Origin: Candidatus Palauibacter rhopaloidicola | Lineage (GTDB): Bacteria; Gemmatimonadota; Gemmatimonadetes; Palauibacterales; Palauibacteraceae | Assembly: GCA_026914155.1 (NCBI GenBank) | Contig: JAPPGH010000026.1 | Span: 34,317 to 98,316 of the forward strand | DNA: 64,000 bases | Reading direction: 5' to 3' | Shown here: piece after piece, positions 16,780-25,409 of the stretch | How the letters are laid out: each line of letters starts with the position of its first letter | Numbering within the stretch: the stretch's first letter is position 1 | Made by a program: the position numbers and the translations under genes | The notes under the pieces: model-generated | The model's database searches: none | Told to the model about the DNA's origin: nothing | The model's input: only the letters and a program-made list of their open reading frames with translations

Positions 16780-17276
16780 GGGAAATCGACCTTGAAGCCG
16801 AGGGCGATGCCGACGGACCCATCGGCGGGCGGGCCGATCGAAGGCTCGAAGTCCCAGAACTGCGTGGACACCCAGGCGTCGAGACCGCTCAGAAAGGCGA
16901 AGAACCCGGCGAGGACGATCCAGTTTTCCCGCTGCCCCGTGCGGTTGGAGATTCGCTCTTCGTTCGGCGGCAACTCCTCCTTCGCCGCGGAGAGCCGCGC
17001 GTCCGACTTGAAGACCATGAACAGGAAGACGGACTCCGCCGCAAAATAGAAGGCGCCGCGGGCCGGACGCCCGACCTCCAGTTGTCCCCAGCCCGGCAGG
17101 ATCAGAGAGCGTCCGAAGGCGCCGAGCGGGGAGATGGGCGGGCGCCGGCCCCCCGTCGTGTCGGCGACGGGGCTCATCTCGGCGGCGGCCGAATCGGGAA
17201 CCGCCACCGGAGGCGGAGGATCCTGAGCCTGCAGCGGCGACGGATCCAGGGCCTGACCCGACAGAAGCAGGACCAC
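16776..17276 (-). CDS. DUF5683-like exported/membrane protein
   Basis: About 166 residues. An N-terminal hydrophobic stretch (VVLLLSGQALDPSPLQA) is followed by a Pro-rich region, then SPLGAFGRSLILPGWGQLEVGRPARGAFYFAAESVFLF, the pattern of the DUF5683 family (PGWGQ and a helix with Glu). Two membrane segments follow. The start is uncertain: the frame is open through the tRNA-Sec gene just upstream, but those codons belong to the tRNA, so I take the GTG at 17276 after the tRNA end. Function unknown. Confidence 0.65.
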   Translation of the reverse strand: MVLLLSGQALDPSPLQAQDPPPPVAVPDSAAAEMSPVADTTGGRRPPISPLGAFGRSLILPGWGQLEVGRPARGAFYFAAESVFLFMVFKSDARLSAAKEELPPNEERISNRTGQRENWIVLAGFFAFLSGLDAWVSTQFWDFEPSIGPPADGSVGIALGFKVDFP

Positions 17277-17287
17277 GAGCGCGAAGG

Positions 17288-17383
17288 TGGCGGGAACGTG
17301 TGGGAATCGAACCCACCCGGGACGCGCGAACGCCCCGTAACGGTTTTGAAGACCGCAGGCGACACCAGTCACCATCCGCTCCC
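17288..17383 (-). tRNA. selC: tRNA-Sec (anticodon TCA)
   Basis: The reverse-strand RNA is 96 nt and ends with an encoded CCA after discriminator G. It has a 6-bp D stem (GGTGAC/GTCGCC) closed by a 4-nt TGGT loop, which is diagnostic of selenocysteine tRNA. The anticodon loop is CTTCAAA with TCA anticodon, there is a long variable arm, and the T arm is GTGGG-TTCGATT-CCCAC. The acceptor starts GGGAGCGG and pairs with ACGTTCCC except at the last position. This tRNA inserts selenocysteine at recoded UGA codons with SelB, encoded 5 kb away. Confidence 0.93.
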
Positions 17384-17422
17384 GGTCATCCGCTTGGTTC
17401 GTCGGTTCCGATCCGGTCGACC

Positions 17423-17812
17423 TCACGCCGGCCGCGCCCGCCCGATCACCTCGATTTCGACCCGGGCCCCCAGGGGCAGCGCGCCCACGGCGACCGTCGA
17501 GCGCGCGGGATACGGAGGCTCGAAGTGGCGGGCGTAGACCTCGTTCACGGCGGCGAAATCGCCCATGTCCGCGAGGAAGATCGTCGTCTTCACGACATCT
17601 CCGAAGGCGAGCCCCGCCTCGCCCAGCACGGCCGCGAGGTTCGTCATCACGCGCTCCGCCTGGGACACGACATCGGGGCCCACCAGTTGGCCGGTCGACG
17701 GGACCAACCCCACCTGCCCTGCGGAGTAGAACAGCTCGCCGGCCCAGTACCCCTGGGAATAGGGGCCGACGGCGGCGGGTGCATGGTCCGTGTGGACCGG
17801 TCCGGTCTGCAT
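17423..17812 (-). CDS. ridA: RidA family reactive-intermediate deaminase
   Basis: The 129-residue RidA/YjgF/YER057c/UK114 protein hydrolyses reactive enamine/imine intermediates from PLP enzymes. Motifs are PAAVGPYSQGYWAGELFYSAGQ at the start, GLAFGDVVKTTIFLADMGDFAAVN, the signature YPARSTVAVGALPLGARVEIE (with the substrate-binding Arg) and the terminal EVIGRARPA. The ATG at 17812 is preceded by AGGAG at good spacing. The trimer is cytoplasmic. It lies just upstream of tRNA-Sec on the same strand. Confidence 0.92.
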   Translation of the reverse strand: MQTGPVHTDHAPAAVGPYSQGYWAGELFYSAGQVGLVPSTGQLVGPDVVSQAERVMTNLAAVLGEAGLAFGDVVKTTIFLADMGDFAAVNEVYARHFEPPYPARSTVAVGALPLGARVEIEVIGRARPA

Positions 17813-18012
17813 GCTCGAGGCTCCTTTCGGGGGCGGGCGATCGGCCGTCGCCGCCGGGCAGGACGTGGCGCAATCGCCGTTGCCTTGCATCGGATCGGTG
17901 GGAGCCGGTAACCTCGCCCGTACGCCTCATCGCTGGAGGCGAGTCGTTGCGTTCGAACGCGTGCTGGCGGTCGGGCGAACATACTTCGATCCCCCGGAGA
18001 GCGCCAAAGATC

Positions 18013-18843
18013 GTGCCCGACGGCTCCGCCCGCCGTTCCGCCGCAAGACTCGCCCGCGATGCCGTACTCCGCATGGCCTTCGCGGTCGAGGCCTATTTCA
18101 GGCTCCTCGTGCGCGTGGCGAGGGCCTGTTTGAGCCGGCCCTTCTACCGCGGCGACCTCGTGCAGCAGATGGACACGATCGGCGTCGCCTCGATCTTCAT
18201 CGTCATGCTGACGGGCCTCTTCACGGGGATGGTGCTCGCCCTGCAGGCCGCCGTGGAGATGGAACGCTTCGGGGCGACCGTCTACATCGGCCGCCTGGTG
18301 GGGGCCAGCACGATCCGCGAACTCGGCCCCGTCCTCACGGCGCTCATCGTCACGGGGCGGGCGGGGGCGGGCATGGCGGCCGCCCTGGGCGCGATGCGGG
18401 TCACGGAGCAGGTCGACGCGCTCCGCACGATGGGCGTGGACCCGATCCGAAAACTCGTCGTGCCGCGTTTCCTGGCCGCGCTCGTGATGCTCCCCGTGGT
18501 CACGATCATCGGCAATGCCATCGCCATCCTGGGCGGGCTCCTCATCGCGGTGCTGACGCTGGACTTCACGGCCGAACTGTACATCAACTCCGTGTGGGAA
18601 ACCCTCGCGCAGACCGGCTTCGTGCTCACGATCGTCCCCATCGACCTGATTCAGGGGCTGGTGAAGCCCTTCGCGTTCGGCGGGATCATCGCACTGACGA
18701 GCTGCTTCCACGGTCTCAGGGCGGAGGGTGGCACGGAAGGCGTCGGACGCGCGACGACGCGGGCCGTGGTGACCTCATCCATCCTCATACTCGCGGTGGA
18801 TTACTTCCTCACCCAGATCCTGCTCACCATGTTCCAATGGTGA
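18013..18843 (+). CDS. mlaE: ABC transporter permease MlaE
   Basis: MlaE is the inner-membrane permease of the Mla/MCE lipid transporter that moves phospholipids between envelope membranes. The protein carries the MlaE pattern LVQQMDTIGVASIFIVMLTGLFTGMVLALQ, ASTIRELGPVLTALIVTGRAGAGMAAALGAMRVTEQVDAL (the conserved EQ-x-DAL coupling region) and five to six helices. The GTG at 18013 gives 276 residues; an ATG at 18073 gives 256, closer to the family mean, and is equally possible. mlaF follows after 13 bp. Confidence 0.88.
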   Translation: MPDGSARRSAARLARDAVLRMAFAVEAYFRLLVRVARACLSRPFYRGDLVQQMDTIGVASIFIVMLTGLFTGMVLALQAAVEMERFGATVYIGRLVGASTIRELGPVLTALIVTGRAGAGMAAALGAMRVTEQVDALRTMGVDPIRKLVVPRFLAALVMLPVVTIIGNAIAILGGLLIAVLTLDFTAELYINSVWETLAQTGFVLTIVPIDLIQGLVKPFAFGGIIALTSCFHGLRAEGGTEGVGRATTRAVVTSSILILAVDYFLTQILLTMFQW

Positions 18844-18856
18844 GCGAGGATCCGAC

Positions 18857-19699
18857 ATGAGCGACCGCAGTCCCCCCGGCGCGCCGGAGCCGGGCAGCGA
18901 GGCCTTCGAGGCGGAGTTGCGCGACGAGATTCGCCGCGAGCTGGAAACCCACGGAGGCGGGCCCGGGGAGCCCGAAATCGTCGAACTCCGGGACGTATGG
19001 CTCTCGTTCGGCGATCACGAGGTGCTGCGGGGCGTCTCGCTGGGCGTGGCGAGGGGCGGGACGCTCTGCATCCTCGGCGGGTCGGGGGTCGGGAAGTCCA
19101 CGATCCTGCGCCTCATGCTTCGGCTACTGCTCCCCGACCGCGGCGAGGTCCTCATCGAGGGACGCGACATCAGCGCGGTCTCGCGTCCGGAGGCTCTGGC
19201 CCTGCGGGAACGGATGGGGATGGTGTTCCAGGGATCCGCCCTCTTCGATTCGCTGAACGTGTTCGACAACGTGGCCTTTCCGCTCTACGAGCATACCAGG
19301 CTGGGAGATGGCGAAGTCCGGGACCGCGTCGAGGAGGTGCTGTCCTTCGTGGATCTCGACCCGGCGGTGGTTCTCCCTCTGCTCCCGTCCGCGCTGTCCG
19401 GAGGCATGCGCAAGCGCGTCGCCATCGCGCGGGCGATCGTGCACCGCCCCCCCATCCTCCTCTTCGACGAACCGACGAGCGGGCTCGACCCGATCACGAC
19501 GCGGAGGATCGATGAACTGATCCTGAAGCTGCGGCGGGAACTTCACGTCTGCGTGGTCGTCGTGACCCACGATGTGCGGTCCGCAGCGAGAATCGCGACC
19601 GAAACCGCGCTCCTGAAGGACGGGAAGATTATCTTCAGCGGAACTCCGGAGGAGATGCACGCCACGGAAGACCGTTATGTTCGGGCCTTCCGCGGCTAA
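18857..19699 (+). CDS. mlaF: ABC transporter ATP-binding protein MlaF
   Basis: The 280-residue ATPase of the Mla/MCE transporter has a charged N-terminal extension of about 38 residues, Walker A GGSGVGKST, the Q-loop MVFQGSALFDSLNVFDNVAF typical of MlaF, the signature LSGGMRKRVAIARAI, Walker B ILLFDEPTSGLDP and the switch His in VVVTHDV. It works with mlaE and mlaD on either side. The N-terminal extension is longer than in the E. coli protein. Confidence 0.93.
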   Translation: MSDRSPPGAPEPGSEAFEAELRDEIRRELETHGGGPGEPEIVELRDVWLSFGDHEVLRGVSLGVARGGTLCILGGSGVGKSTILRLMLRLLLPDRGEVLIEGRDISAVSRPEALALRERMGMVFQGSALFDSLNVFDNVAFPLYEHTRLGDGEVRDRVEEVLSFVDLDPAVVLPLLPSALSGGMRKRVAIARAIVHRPPILLFDEPTSGLDPITTRRIDELILKLRRELHVCVVVVTHDVRSAARIATETALLKDGKIIFSGTPEEMHATEDRYVRAFRG

Positions 19700-19758
19700 C
19701 CGCGCGGGCGGCTAGACCGGTCAGACAGGGGGCATCAGACAGGGGGCAGAGGGAGACG

Positions 19759-20739
19759 ATGCGACGATCGGAACCGATCACATGGGACCAGATGCGCGTG
19801 GGGTTCGTCCTCATCGTCTCCCTCATCCTGCTCGCGTTGTGCGTGCTGTTCGTGGGCCGGATCGGCGACGTATTCGGCGAGCGTTACCAGCTTGTCGCGC
19901 TGATGGAATCCGCTTCGGGGCTCCGCCCCGGGGCCCCCGTCCAGGTGGCCGGGCGGGGTGTCGGCCAAGTCGAGCGCGTGGAGTTCATCGCACCGGAGGA
20001 GCGCGGTGACTCGGAAGCGGCGGTCGCGGTCTGGCTCGGGGTCAACGTGGACGTCCGGGAGCAGATCCGGCGCGGCTCGACGGCCCGCGTGCGGACGCAG
20101 GGACTGCTCGGCGACCGTCTCATCGACATCCAGCCGGGATCTCCCGATTCGGCGATCCTCGTTCCGGGAGACACCATCGGAACGGCACCGGCGCTGAGCT
20201 ACGACGAACTCCTCGGCCAGGCGGCCGAAGCCGTCCTCGGCCTCACGCAGCTCTCGAACGATCTTTCGGCGACGCTGGCCCGCGTATCGAGCGGCGAGGG
20301 TTCGCTTGGACGGCTCCTCGTCGATGAAGCGCTCTACGACGGCCTCGTCGACCTCAACGAGAACCTCGCGGCCGTGCTGGGGCCGATCGCGGACGGGGAG
20401 GGTTCTCTGGCCCGCCTGCTCGAGGATCCCGAGTTGTACGATCGCCTCGTGGCCTCCACCGCTCGCTTCGACACGGTGACGGCGGCGCTGGCGGCCGGCG
20501 AAGGGACGCTCGGGCGTCTGCTGGCGTCGGACTCCCTGTATCGCGCGGTCGCCTCATCCGCGACGCGGGCCAACGCCATCCTGGGCCTCATCGAGGACGG
20601 CGAAGGGGCGGTCGGGCAGCTCATCGGCGATGAGACGCTCTACGAGGAGTTGCTTAAGATCGCAGTGGACCTGAACGCGTTTCTTGCCGAGGTGCGGGCC
20701 AACCCCGGCAAGTTCATCCCGCCGATCCGGGTCTTCTAG
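19759..20739 (+). CDS. mlaD: MCE-domain lipid-binding protein MlaD with C-terminal repeats
   Basis: The 326-residue protein has one N-terminal helix (about residues 14-32), an MCE domain (about 40-130: YQLVALMESASGLRPGAPVQVAGRGVGQV through GLLGDRLIDIQPG) and a long C-terminal part. That part contains four imperfect repeats of the form GEGSLGRLL-x-DE-x-LY spaced about 37-38 residues apart, predicted as alpha-helical. MCE proteins form hexameric rings that carry lipids across the periplasm. The C-terminal repeats may form a helical tube or a spacer; this is inference. Its stop overlaps that of the convergent greA by 4 bp. Confidence 0.88.
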   Translation: MRRSEPITWDQMRVGFVLIVSLILLALCVLFVGRIGDVFGERYQLVALMESASGLRPGAPVQVAGRGVGQVERVEFIAPEERGDSEAAVAVWLGVNVDVREQIRRGSTARVRTQGLLGDRLIDIQPGSPDSAILVPGDTIGTAPALSYDELLGQAAEAVLGLTQLSNDLSATLARVSSGEGSLGRLLVDEALYDGLVDLNENLAAVLGPIADGEGSLARLLEDPELYDRLVASTARFDTVTAALAAGEGTLGRLLASDSLYRAVASSATRANAILGLIEDGEGAVGQLIGDETLYEELLKIAVDLNAFLAEVRANPGKFIPPIRVF

Positions 20740-21203
20740 AGGTCGTGCAGCGTCTCGAAACCGACGACCTCGAACTCGCGCGCGCCGGCGGGGAGCCTCA
20801 CGCTCACGTGTTCGCCCTTCCTTCTTCCGAGCAGCGCTCGGCCGATGGGCGACTCCATCGAGATGTCGTTGTTCTCGATGTCGACGTCGTCGCCGATCGT
20901 GAGGTTGAAGGACTCGATCTCGTCGTCCTCCAAATCGCGCACCGCGACTCTCGAACCGAACCCGACGCGGTCCGTCGGGATGTTCTCGATATCGAGTTCC
21001 CCGAGCTGCGACATTCGGCGTGCCAGGTAGTCGAGCCGCGCCCGCACGAAGCCCTGCCGCTCCAGGGCGGCGGTGTACTCGGAGTTCTCCCGCAAATCGC
21101 CCTGGGCGACGGCCTTCTCGATCTCTCTCGGAAGGATGACGTTCAGCTCGTGGAGGAGCGTCTCCGCTTCGTCTCCGATCTTTCGCTGCAGTTCTTCGAT
21201 CAT
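20736..21203 (-). CDS. greA: Transcription elongation factor GreA
   Basis: GreA rescues backtracked RNA polymerase by stimulating transcript cleavage. The 155-residue protein has the N-terminal coiled coil with GDLRENSEYTAALERQGFV, whose tip acidic residues (D and E) are conserved, and the C-terminal FKBP-like domain with SPIGRALLGRRKGEHVSVRLPAG. The ATG at 21203 has AGGAGG upstream. Length is close to the usual 158. Confidence 0.93.
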   Translation of the reverse strand: MIEELQRKIGDEAETLLHELNVILPREIEKAVAQGDLRENSEYTAALERQGFVRARLDYLARRMSQLGELDIENIPTDRVGFGSRVAVRDLEDDEIESFNLTIGDDVDIENNDISMESPIGRALLGRRKGEHVSVRLPAGAREFEVVGFETLHDL

Positions 21204-21238
21204 CCGGAACCTCCTCGACCCGTCGACGGGCCGGCCGC

Positions 21239-21276
21239 AAAAAAAGCCGAGGCGCTCCCGGAAAGGGAGGCGCCCC
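21239..21276 (-). terminator. Intrinsic terminator of tmRNA
   Basis: On the minus strand a GC-rich stem (GGCGCCTCCC pairing with GGGAGCGCC, one bulged base, loop TTTCC) is followed by GGC and seven Ts. It lies about 50 nt after the tmRNA 3' end, in the same direction. Confidence 0.85.
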
Positions 21277-21322
21277 GGGCGGAGCACTGCCGGCGCAGGC
21301 ATTTGCAAGGCCCTGCACCTGA

Positions 21323-21690
21323 TGGAGGCGGCGGGAATCGAACCCGCGTCCGCGAGCCCATCCGCCACGGCATCTACGTGCGTAGTCCGTGATCAAGTCT
21401 CGTCCCGCGAGGGTTCACGAACAACCCCTCACGAAACCAGCCGTGTACGCGGCTCTCGCCGTGCTCTCGTCACCCGCGGCTCACGGCGCGCCGGGGCGAC
21501 CAGCCCGATTCATCGACGTCCGCCGGGAGGTCCTCGGGCCCGGATCTCTCGGGGACGGGCTACGTGGATTTACGCAGCCAGAGCCAAACCGTTGTTGGCA
21601 CCTGAAGATTTCCCGGTGTTTAACGAGGCCCCGGGCACCTCGGCACGCTTCCGCGGCTTCCGGTTCACGCGTCGAAGCCGTGTCGCCCCC
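21323..21690 (-). ncRNA. ssrA: Transfer-messenger RNA (tmRNA)
   Basis: The 368-nt one-piece tmRNA rescues stalled ribosomes and tags proteins. Its 5' end is GGGGGCGACACGGCTTCGACG, the standard tmRNA start, and the acceptor GGGGGCG pairs with CGCCTCC at the 3' end. The T arm is GCGGG-TTCGATT-CCCGC. The tag frame at 21570-21599 encodes ANNGLALAA followed by TAA. After the discriminator A the genome reads TCA rather than CCA, so the CCA end is probably added post-transcriptionally. Confidence 0.95.
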
Positions 21691-21770
21691 CTGATACTCG
21701 CAAAGGCTACCCCACACGGTCGTTTATCCCGTCGTGCCGCGCAAGTTCCGGGGGCGGCTCCGGAGGTTCT

Positions 21771-21800
21771 TTGACAGCCGGAAACCGGCACGGGTATACT
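21771..21800 (+). promoter_or_regulatory. Sigma-70 type promoter for ptsN
   Basis: TTGACA at 21771-21776 and TATACT at 21795-21800 with an 18-bp spacer, both close to consensus. The expected transcript start is near 21807, leaving about 75 nt of leader before the ptsN GTG. It lies in the divergent gap between ssrA and ptsN. Confidence 0.75.
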
Positions 21801-21881
21801 CGGGGTTTGCCGGGTCCGGCGGCGCCGGCGCCCGTTGATTCGATATGCGCCCCGCGCTCGCGGGGAGGAGATATAGATCCA

Positions 21882-22334
21882 GTGCAGCTTCGAGAATTTT
21901 TCGTCCCGTCCGCCATCAAGCTCGACCTGGCGGCCGAGACGAAGGATGAGGCCCTGAAGGAACTCGTGTCGTGTATGGGCCTCGACGGAAAGTCCGAAGG
22001 GATCCTCTACAAGATGTTGAAGCGGCGGGAGAACCTCGGTTCGACCGGGATCGGCCGCGGCATCGCGATCCCGCACTGCCGTTCGCTCGTCGTGACCCGG
22101 CTGAGGGTCGCGTTCGGCCGCAAGCTCTCGGGTCTGGACTTCAAGGCGATCGACGAGAAACCCGTGCGGTACGTCTTCCTCATCGTCGCGCCTCCGCTGG
22201 AGGTCTCGAATCAGTATCTCCCGGTGCTGGGCAAGATCGCCCAGTTCGGCAAGGAGGCCGACGTGCCGGAATCGCTCGCGGAGATATCGAGTCCCGAACA
22301 GTTCATCGAGTTGCTCGATGCGAAGGATCTCTAG
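21882..22334 (+). CDS. ptsN: PTS IIA-Ntr-like phosphocarrier PtsN
   Basis: The 150-residue fructose/mannitol-type EIIA domain has the active-site region GSTGIGRGIAIPHCRS, His65 being the phosphorylated residue. Start chosen as the GTG at 21882 with GGGGAGGAG upstream; longer in-frame starts run through the promoter. PtsN-type proteins usually regulate rather than transport sugar. It could receive phosphate from the EI/HPr pair encoded at 28.6-30.7 kb. A Zn-ribbon gene follows with a 1-nt overlap (TAGTG). Confidence 0.88.
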   Translation: MQLREFFVPSAIKLDLAAETKDEALKELVSCMGLDGKSEGILYKMLKRRENLGSTGIGRGIAIPHCRSLVVTRLRVAFGRKLSGLDFKAIDEKPVRYVFLIVAPPLEVSNQYLPVLGKIAQFGKEADVPESLAEISSPEQFIELLDAKDL

Positions 22335-22690
22335 TGGACCAGCAACTCGAACTGCTCCTTGAGATCCAGGACCTGCGGATGCAGCGTCGAGGTCTCACGG
22401 ACGGCACGCTGACGGATCTGGAGGCCGAGGTCTTCGACATCAAGATCGAAGACGCGATCCGGTCGCTCGACGAGAAGGTCGAGGAGCTCGCGGAGCGACT
22501 GACGCGGGGGATCCGGGAGCGCTATCGCCGCATCGCCGACAAGGCGCCGCGCGTCGTCGCGCCGGTCATCAACGGCATCTGCTACGGCTGTTTCGTGGCG
22601 GTTTCCACGGCCCGCGCCTCCGAGGCGGATCGCAATCTCCGCGTCGAATCGTGCGAGTACTGCGGCTGCTTCCTCTACCACGTCGGCTGA
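22334..22690 (+). CDS. Coiled-coil/C4 zinc-ribbon protein
   Basis: The 118-residue protein has a helical, charged N-terminal part (about residues 1-70, probably coiled coil) and a zinc ribbon formed by ICYGCFVAVS and ESCEYCGCFLYHVG. This arrangement matches the small C4-type zinc-ribbon proteins common in bacteria, often called nucleic-acid-binding without proof. The GTG start overlaps the ptsN stop by one base, so the pair is cotranscribed. Confidence 0.75.
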   Translation: MDQQLELLLEIQDLRMQRRGLTDGTLTDLEAEVFDIKIEDAIRSLDEKVEELAERLTRGIRERYRRIADKAPRVVAPVINGICYGCFVAVSTARASEADRNLRVESCEYCGCFLYHVG

Positions 22691-22713
22691 ACCCGAACTG
22701 AGCCGCGTCCACT

Positions 22714-24645
22714 TCACGCGGGCGGGGGGACGAGGACTCTTCCTTCCGCGGTTCGCCGGGTCACGCCTTCCCGGTCGAGGTATTCGAGGAGCGGGATCAG
22801 GTACTTCCGGGAGAGCCCGAACGTTTCCTTGAACCGCGCGGGAGGGGCCGGAGCGCCATCGGCGAGAAGCTCCCTCGTTCGCGCCTCCACCTCCTCCAGA
22901 GCCCCGACGGCGACGTGCAGTTCCGGCGTGACCGCCTTCGTCACGCCAGAGTCCTGCAGCAGCCGCAGGAGGTCGTCGAGCACGGCGCGCTCCAGACGCA
23001 GCTTCTTCCCCAGTTCCGTGACGAGCGGCGGCTGCAGTCCGGCGGCCACGATCGTCCCGGCGAGTTGCGCGCGCCCCTCCTCCTCGCGCGGAGTGAGGCG
23101 GGGCGCGTGGTCCGGAAGCGCGAGCCGCGGCCCGCTCTCGAGGAGGCGGCCGTCCGCCAGGAGTCGGCGGACGGCGGTCTCCGCCAGTTCGAGGTCGCAG
23201 ACCGGCGCCATCGCGGAGCGCACGGCTTCCTTCGACACCCCCGGGGCGCGGCGGTCCGCGGCGTGGAGGCGGGCCATGCTTCCCTCCACGACCTCCATGG
23301 CCTCGGCTACCGCGTCGGCCGCGAACCAGCGGTCGCCGATGCGCACGCACCCCGCCTTCTCCGCGGCTGTCGCGAGCGTGGCGTCGCGCCGCCCGAGGCG
23401 GATCGATGATGTCGCGACGGGGAGCCCGCGCAGGCCCTCCAGCGCTACGGCCGCCGCGATCGCCTCCGCCGGGACGCCGTCGAGAATCCGTCGCCACGCC
23501 TCCGTCCGCACTGGCCAGTCGGCCGGCGGGTCCGGTTCCGCCACTCGGATCCCGCCGATGGTCGTCACCGGCGAGTAGAAACGAAGGATGGCCCGATCGC
23601 GGGTCCGGGCGAGGAGCGGCGCCTCGAGGGCAAGCACGGCCCAGGCGGTCGCTCCGGGGACGACGGCCCGGCGATCGGCCGTTTGCAGTCGGGCCATGAC
23701 TTCGCGCGTGCCCAGGTAGACCCTTAGACGCTGTCCATGGCGGAGGGGCCGGTCGCGGCCTCCGAGTGCTCGCACCCGGACGCCGAGACGCTCGCTCGAC
23801 CTCCATTCGGTCAGGTCCACGAGCACGCTCCCCCGCTCCACCGCGGCCGGCGCGACGCCGACGAGCGCGACGGCGCACCGGCGACCGGCGGTGACGCGGC
23901 GGCGGGGATCTTCATGCACCTGGAGTGCGCGCACCCGGGCCGAGTCGCCCCCCGGGAAGACGCGCACGGTGTCGCCCACGCCGACGGAGCCGCTCCACAC
24001 GGTGCCGGTCACCACGGTCCCCGTGCCCCGGATCGAGAAGGACCGGTCGACCGGGAGCCGGAAGCGGTCGTCGACGCTGTGCGCGCGGATCCCCGCCGTC
24101 GACCTGCGGAGGGCGTCCCGCAGCGGTTCGATCCCGTCGCCTGCGAGGGCGGAGACGGGCACGATCTCCCACGACGCCCGGACGGGGTCCTCGTCCAGGA
24201 GTTCACGGGTCGTCTCGGTCGCGAGGTCGAGCCAGTCCTCATCCACGCGGTCGCTCTTCGTGAGCGCGACGACGCCGCGCCGGATGTTCAGAAGACGTGC
24301 GATCGCAAGGTGCTCGTGCGTCTGCGGCATCGGACCCTCGTCCGCCGCCACGACGAGGAGGAGGACGTCGATGCCCGTGGCCCCGGCGAGCATGTTCTTG
24401 AGAAAGTCCTCGTGTCCGGGCACGTCCACGATCCCCGTCTCCAGGCCTGGATCGAGGTCGAGCCGCGCGAAGCCCAGGTCAATCGTGAGCCCCCGCTTCC
24501 GCTCCTCCAGCCAACGGTCCGTCTCGACCCCTGTCAACGCCCGCACGAGGGCGGTCTTGCCGTGATCCACGTGACCGGCCGTCCCGATCACGATCCCGCG
24601 CCGATCGCTCGCGCCCCCGCTCACCGTGCGCTCACGGTCGTTCAC
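22714..24645 (-). CDS. selB: Selenocysteine-specific elongation factor SelB
   Basis: SelB delivers Sec-tRNA to the ribosome at UGA codons marked by a SECIS hairpin. The 643-residue protein has P-loop GHVDHGKT (residues 24-31), [20 protein letters not shown] (switch I region typical of SelB), [15 protein letters not shown], and [11 protein letters not shown] (NKxD variant TKSD). EF-Tu-like domains 2-3 follow, and a long C-terminal winged-helix region ends [21 protein letters not shown]. That C-terminal motif is specific for SelB. The start is a GTG with AAGGA upstream. selA and selD are not in the window. Confidence 0.95.
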   Translation of the reverse strand: MNDRERTVSGGASDRRGIVIGTAGHVDHGKTALVRALTGVETDRWLEERKRGLTIDLGFARLDLDPGLETGIVDVPGHEDFLKNMLAGATGIDVLLLVVAADEGPMPQTHEHLAIARLLNIRRGVVALTKSDRVDEDWLDLATETTRELLDEDPVRASWEIVPVSALAGDGIEPLRDALRRSTAGIRAHSVDDRFRLPVDRSFSIRGTGTVVTGTVWSGSVGVGDTVRVFPGGDSARVRALQVHEDPRRRVTAGRRCAVALVGVAPAAVERGSVLVDLTEWRSSERLGVRVRALGGRDRPLRHGQRLRVYLGTREVMARLQTADRRAVVPGATAWAVLALEAPLLARTRDRAILRFYSPVTTIGGIRVAEPDPPADWPVRTEAWRRILDGVPAEAIAAAVALEGLRGLPVATSSIRLGRRDATLATAAEKAGCVRIGDRWFAADAVAEAMEVVEGSMARLHAADRRAPGVSKEAVRSAMAPVCDLELAETAVRRLLADGRLLESGPRLALPDHAPRLTPREEEGRAQLAGTIVAAGLQPPLVTELGKKLRLERAVLDDLLRLLQDSGVTKAVTPELHVAVGALEEVEARTRELLADGAPAPPARFKETFGLSRKYLIPLLEYLDREGVTRRTAEGRVLVPPPA

Positions 24646-24652
24646 GGATCCT

Positions 24653-25384
24653 TCAGTCCAGCCGACTCAGAAAAGGCAGGGACTTCAACTGTGCCCCCTC
24701 CGCCACGTGGTGCCGGATGAACTCGGCCAGCCAGCGGCCCTGGCGGCCGTTGGCGCGCCTCCGTTCCGCCGGCCCGCCGGACACGAGGATGCGAAGGGCA
24801 TCCAGCTCTCCCGGATCGAGTTCTGGCCCGACCGGACCGCAAGAGCCGCAGCGAAGCCCGCCGGCCTCGAAGTCGAAGCGCGCACCCCCCGCCCCGATGG
24901 GATTCCGGCAACCGACGCAACGTTCGATCTCCGGGCGGAACCCCAGGGCGTTGACCACGCCCCAGACGTACTCGAGCCCGCCGGCCGGCGCCCTCTCCCG
25001 GACCCGGCCGTGGAGCCCGTCGAGACCCTCCGTCAGCGTGCGGTACAACTCGGCATCGCTGTGCTCCGGGGCGAGGCGCATCACGAGTTCGCAGAGGACG
25101 GATGCGATCGTGAAGAGTTCGATCGAACGGTCGAGTCCCCGCCGGTCACGGAGGAGTTCGAAGTTGGAGAGGGTATGCAGGTCGCGTCCCTCCCGGCTGT
25201 AGAACGTCGCCTCCCCTTCCACGAAGGGCTCCAGCAGGCCGCCGAAGCGGCTTCGAGGTCGCAGCGCCCCCCGGGCAAGCGCGGAGCAGGGGCCGAGTTC
25301 CCACGTCATCAGGCGCAGGATCTTGCTGGTTTCGCTGTACCGGTACGTCTGTAGAACCACCGCACGGGTCGTTACGAGCCCCAC
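24653..25384 (-). CDS. recO: DNA repair protein RecO
   Basis: RecO anneals ssDNA and loads RecA together with RecR in gap repair. The 243-residue protein has the N-terminal OB fold (TTRAVVLQTYRYSETSKILRLMT), the helical middle, and a zinc site CVGCRNPIG...LRCGSCG about residues 160-190. Length is typical. It starts with GTG and is followed after 7 bp by selB on the same strand. Confidence 0.92.
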   Translation of the reverse strand: MGLVTTRAVVLQTYRYSETSKILRLMTWELGPCSALARGALRPRSRFGGLLEPFVEGEATFYSREGRDLHTLSNFELLRDRRGLDRSIELFTIASVLCELVMRLAPEHSDAELYRTLTEGLDGLHGRVRERAPAGGLEYVWGVVNALGFRPEIERCVGCRNPIGAGGARFDFEAGGLRCGSCGPVGPELDPGELDALRILVSGGPAERRRANGRQGRWLAEFIRHHVAEGAQLKSLPFLSRLD

Positions 25385-25409
25385 TCGGCCCTGCTACCGC
25401 GGGCCGCGG

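Noticed and set aside
17366..17376. An ATG start for the DUF5683-like protein inside tRNA-Sec
   Set aside because: The codons before 17288 belong to the tRNA, whose structure is clear. The translated stretch is not conserved-looking.
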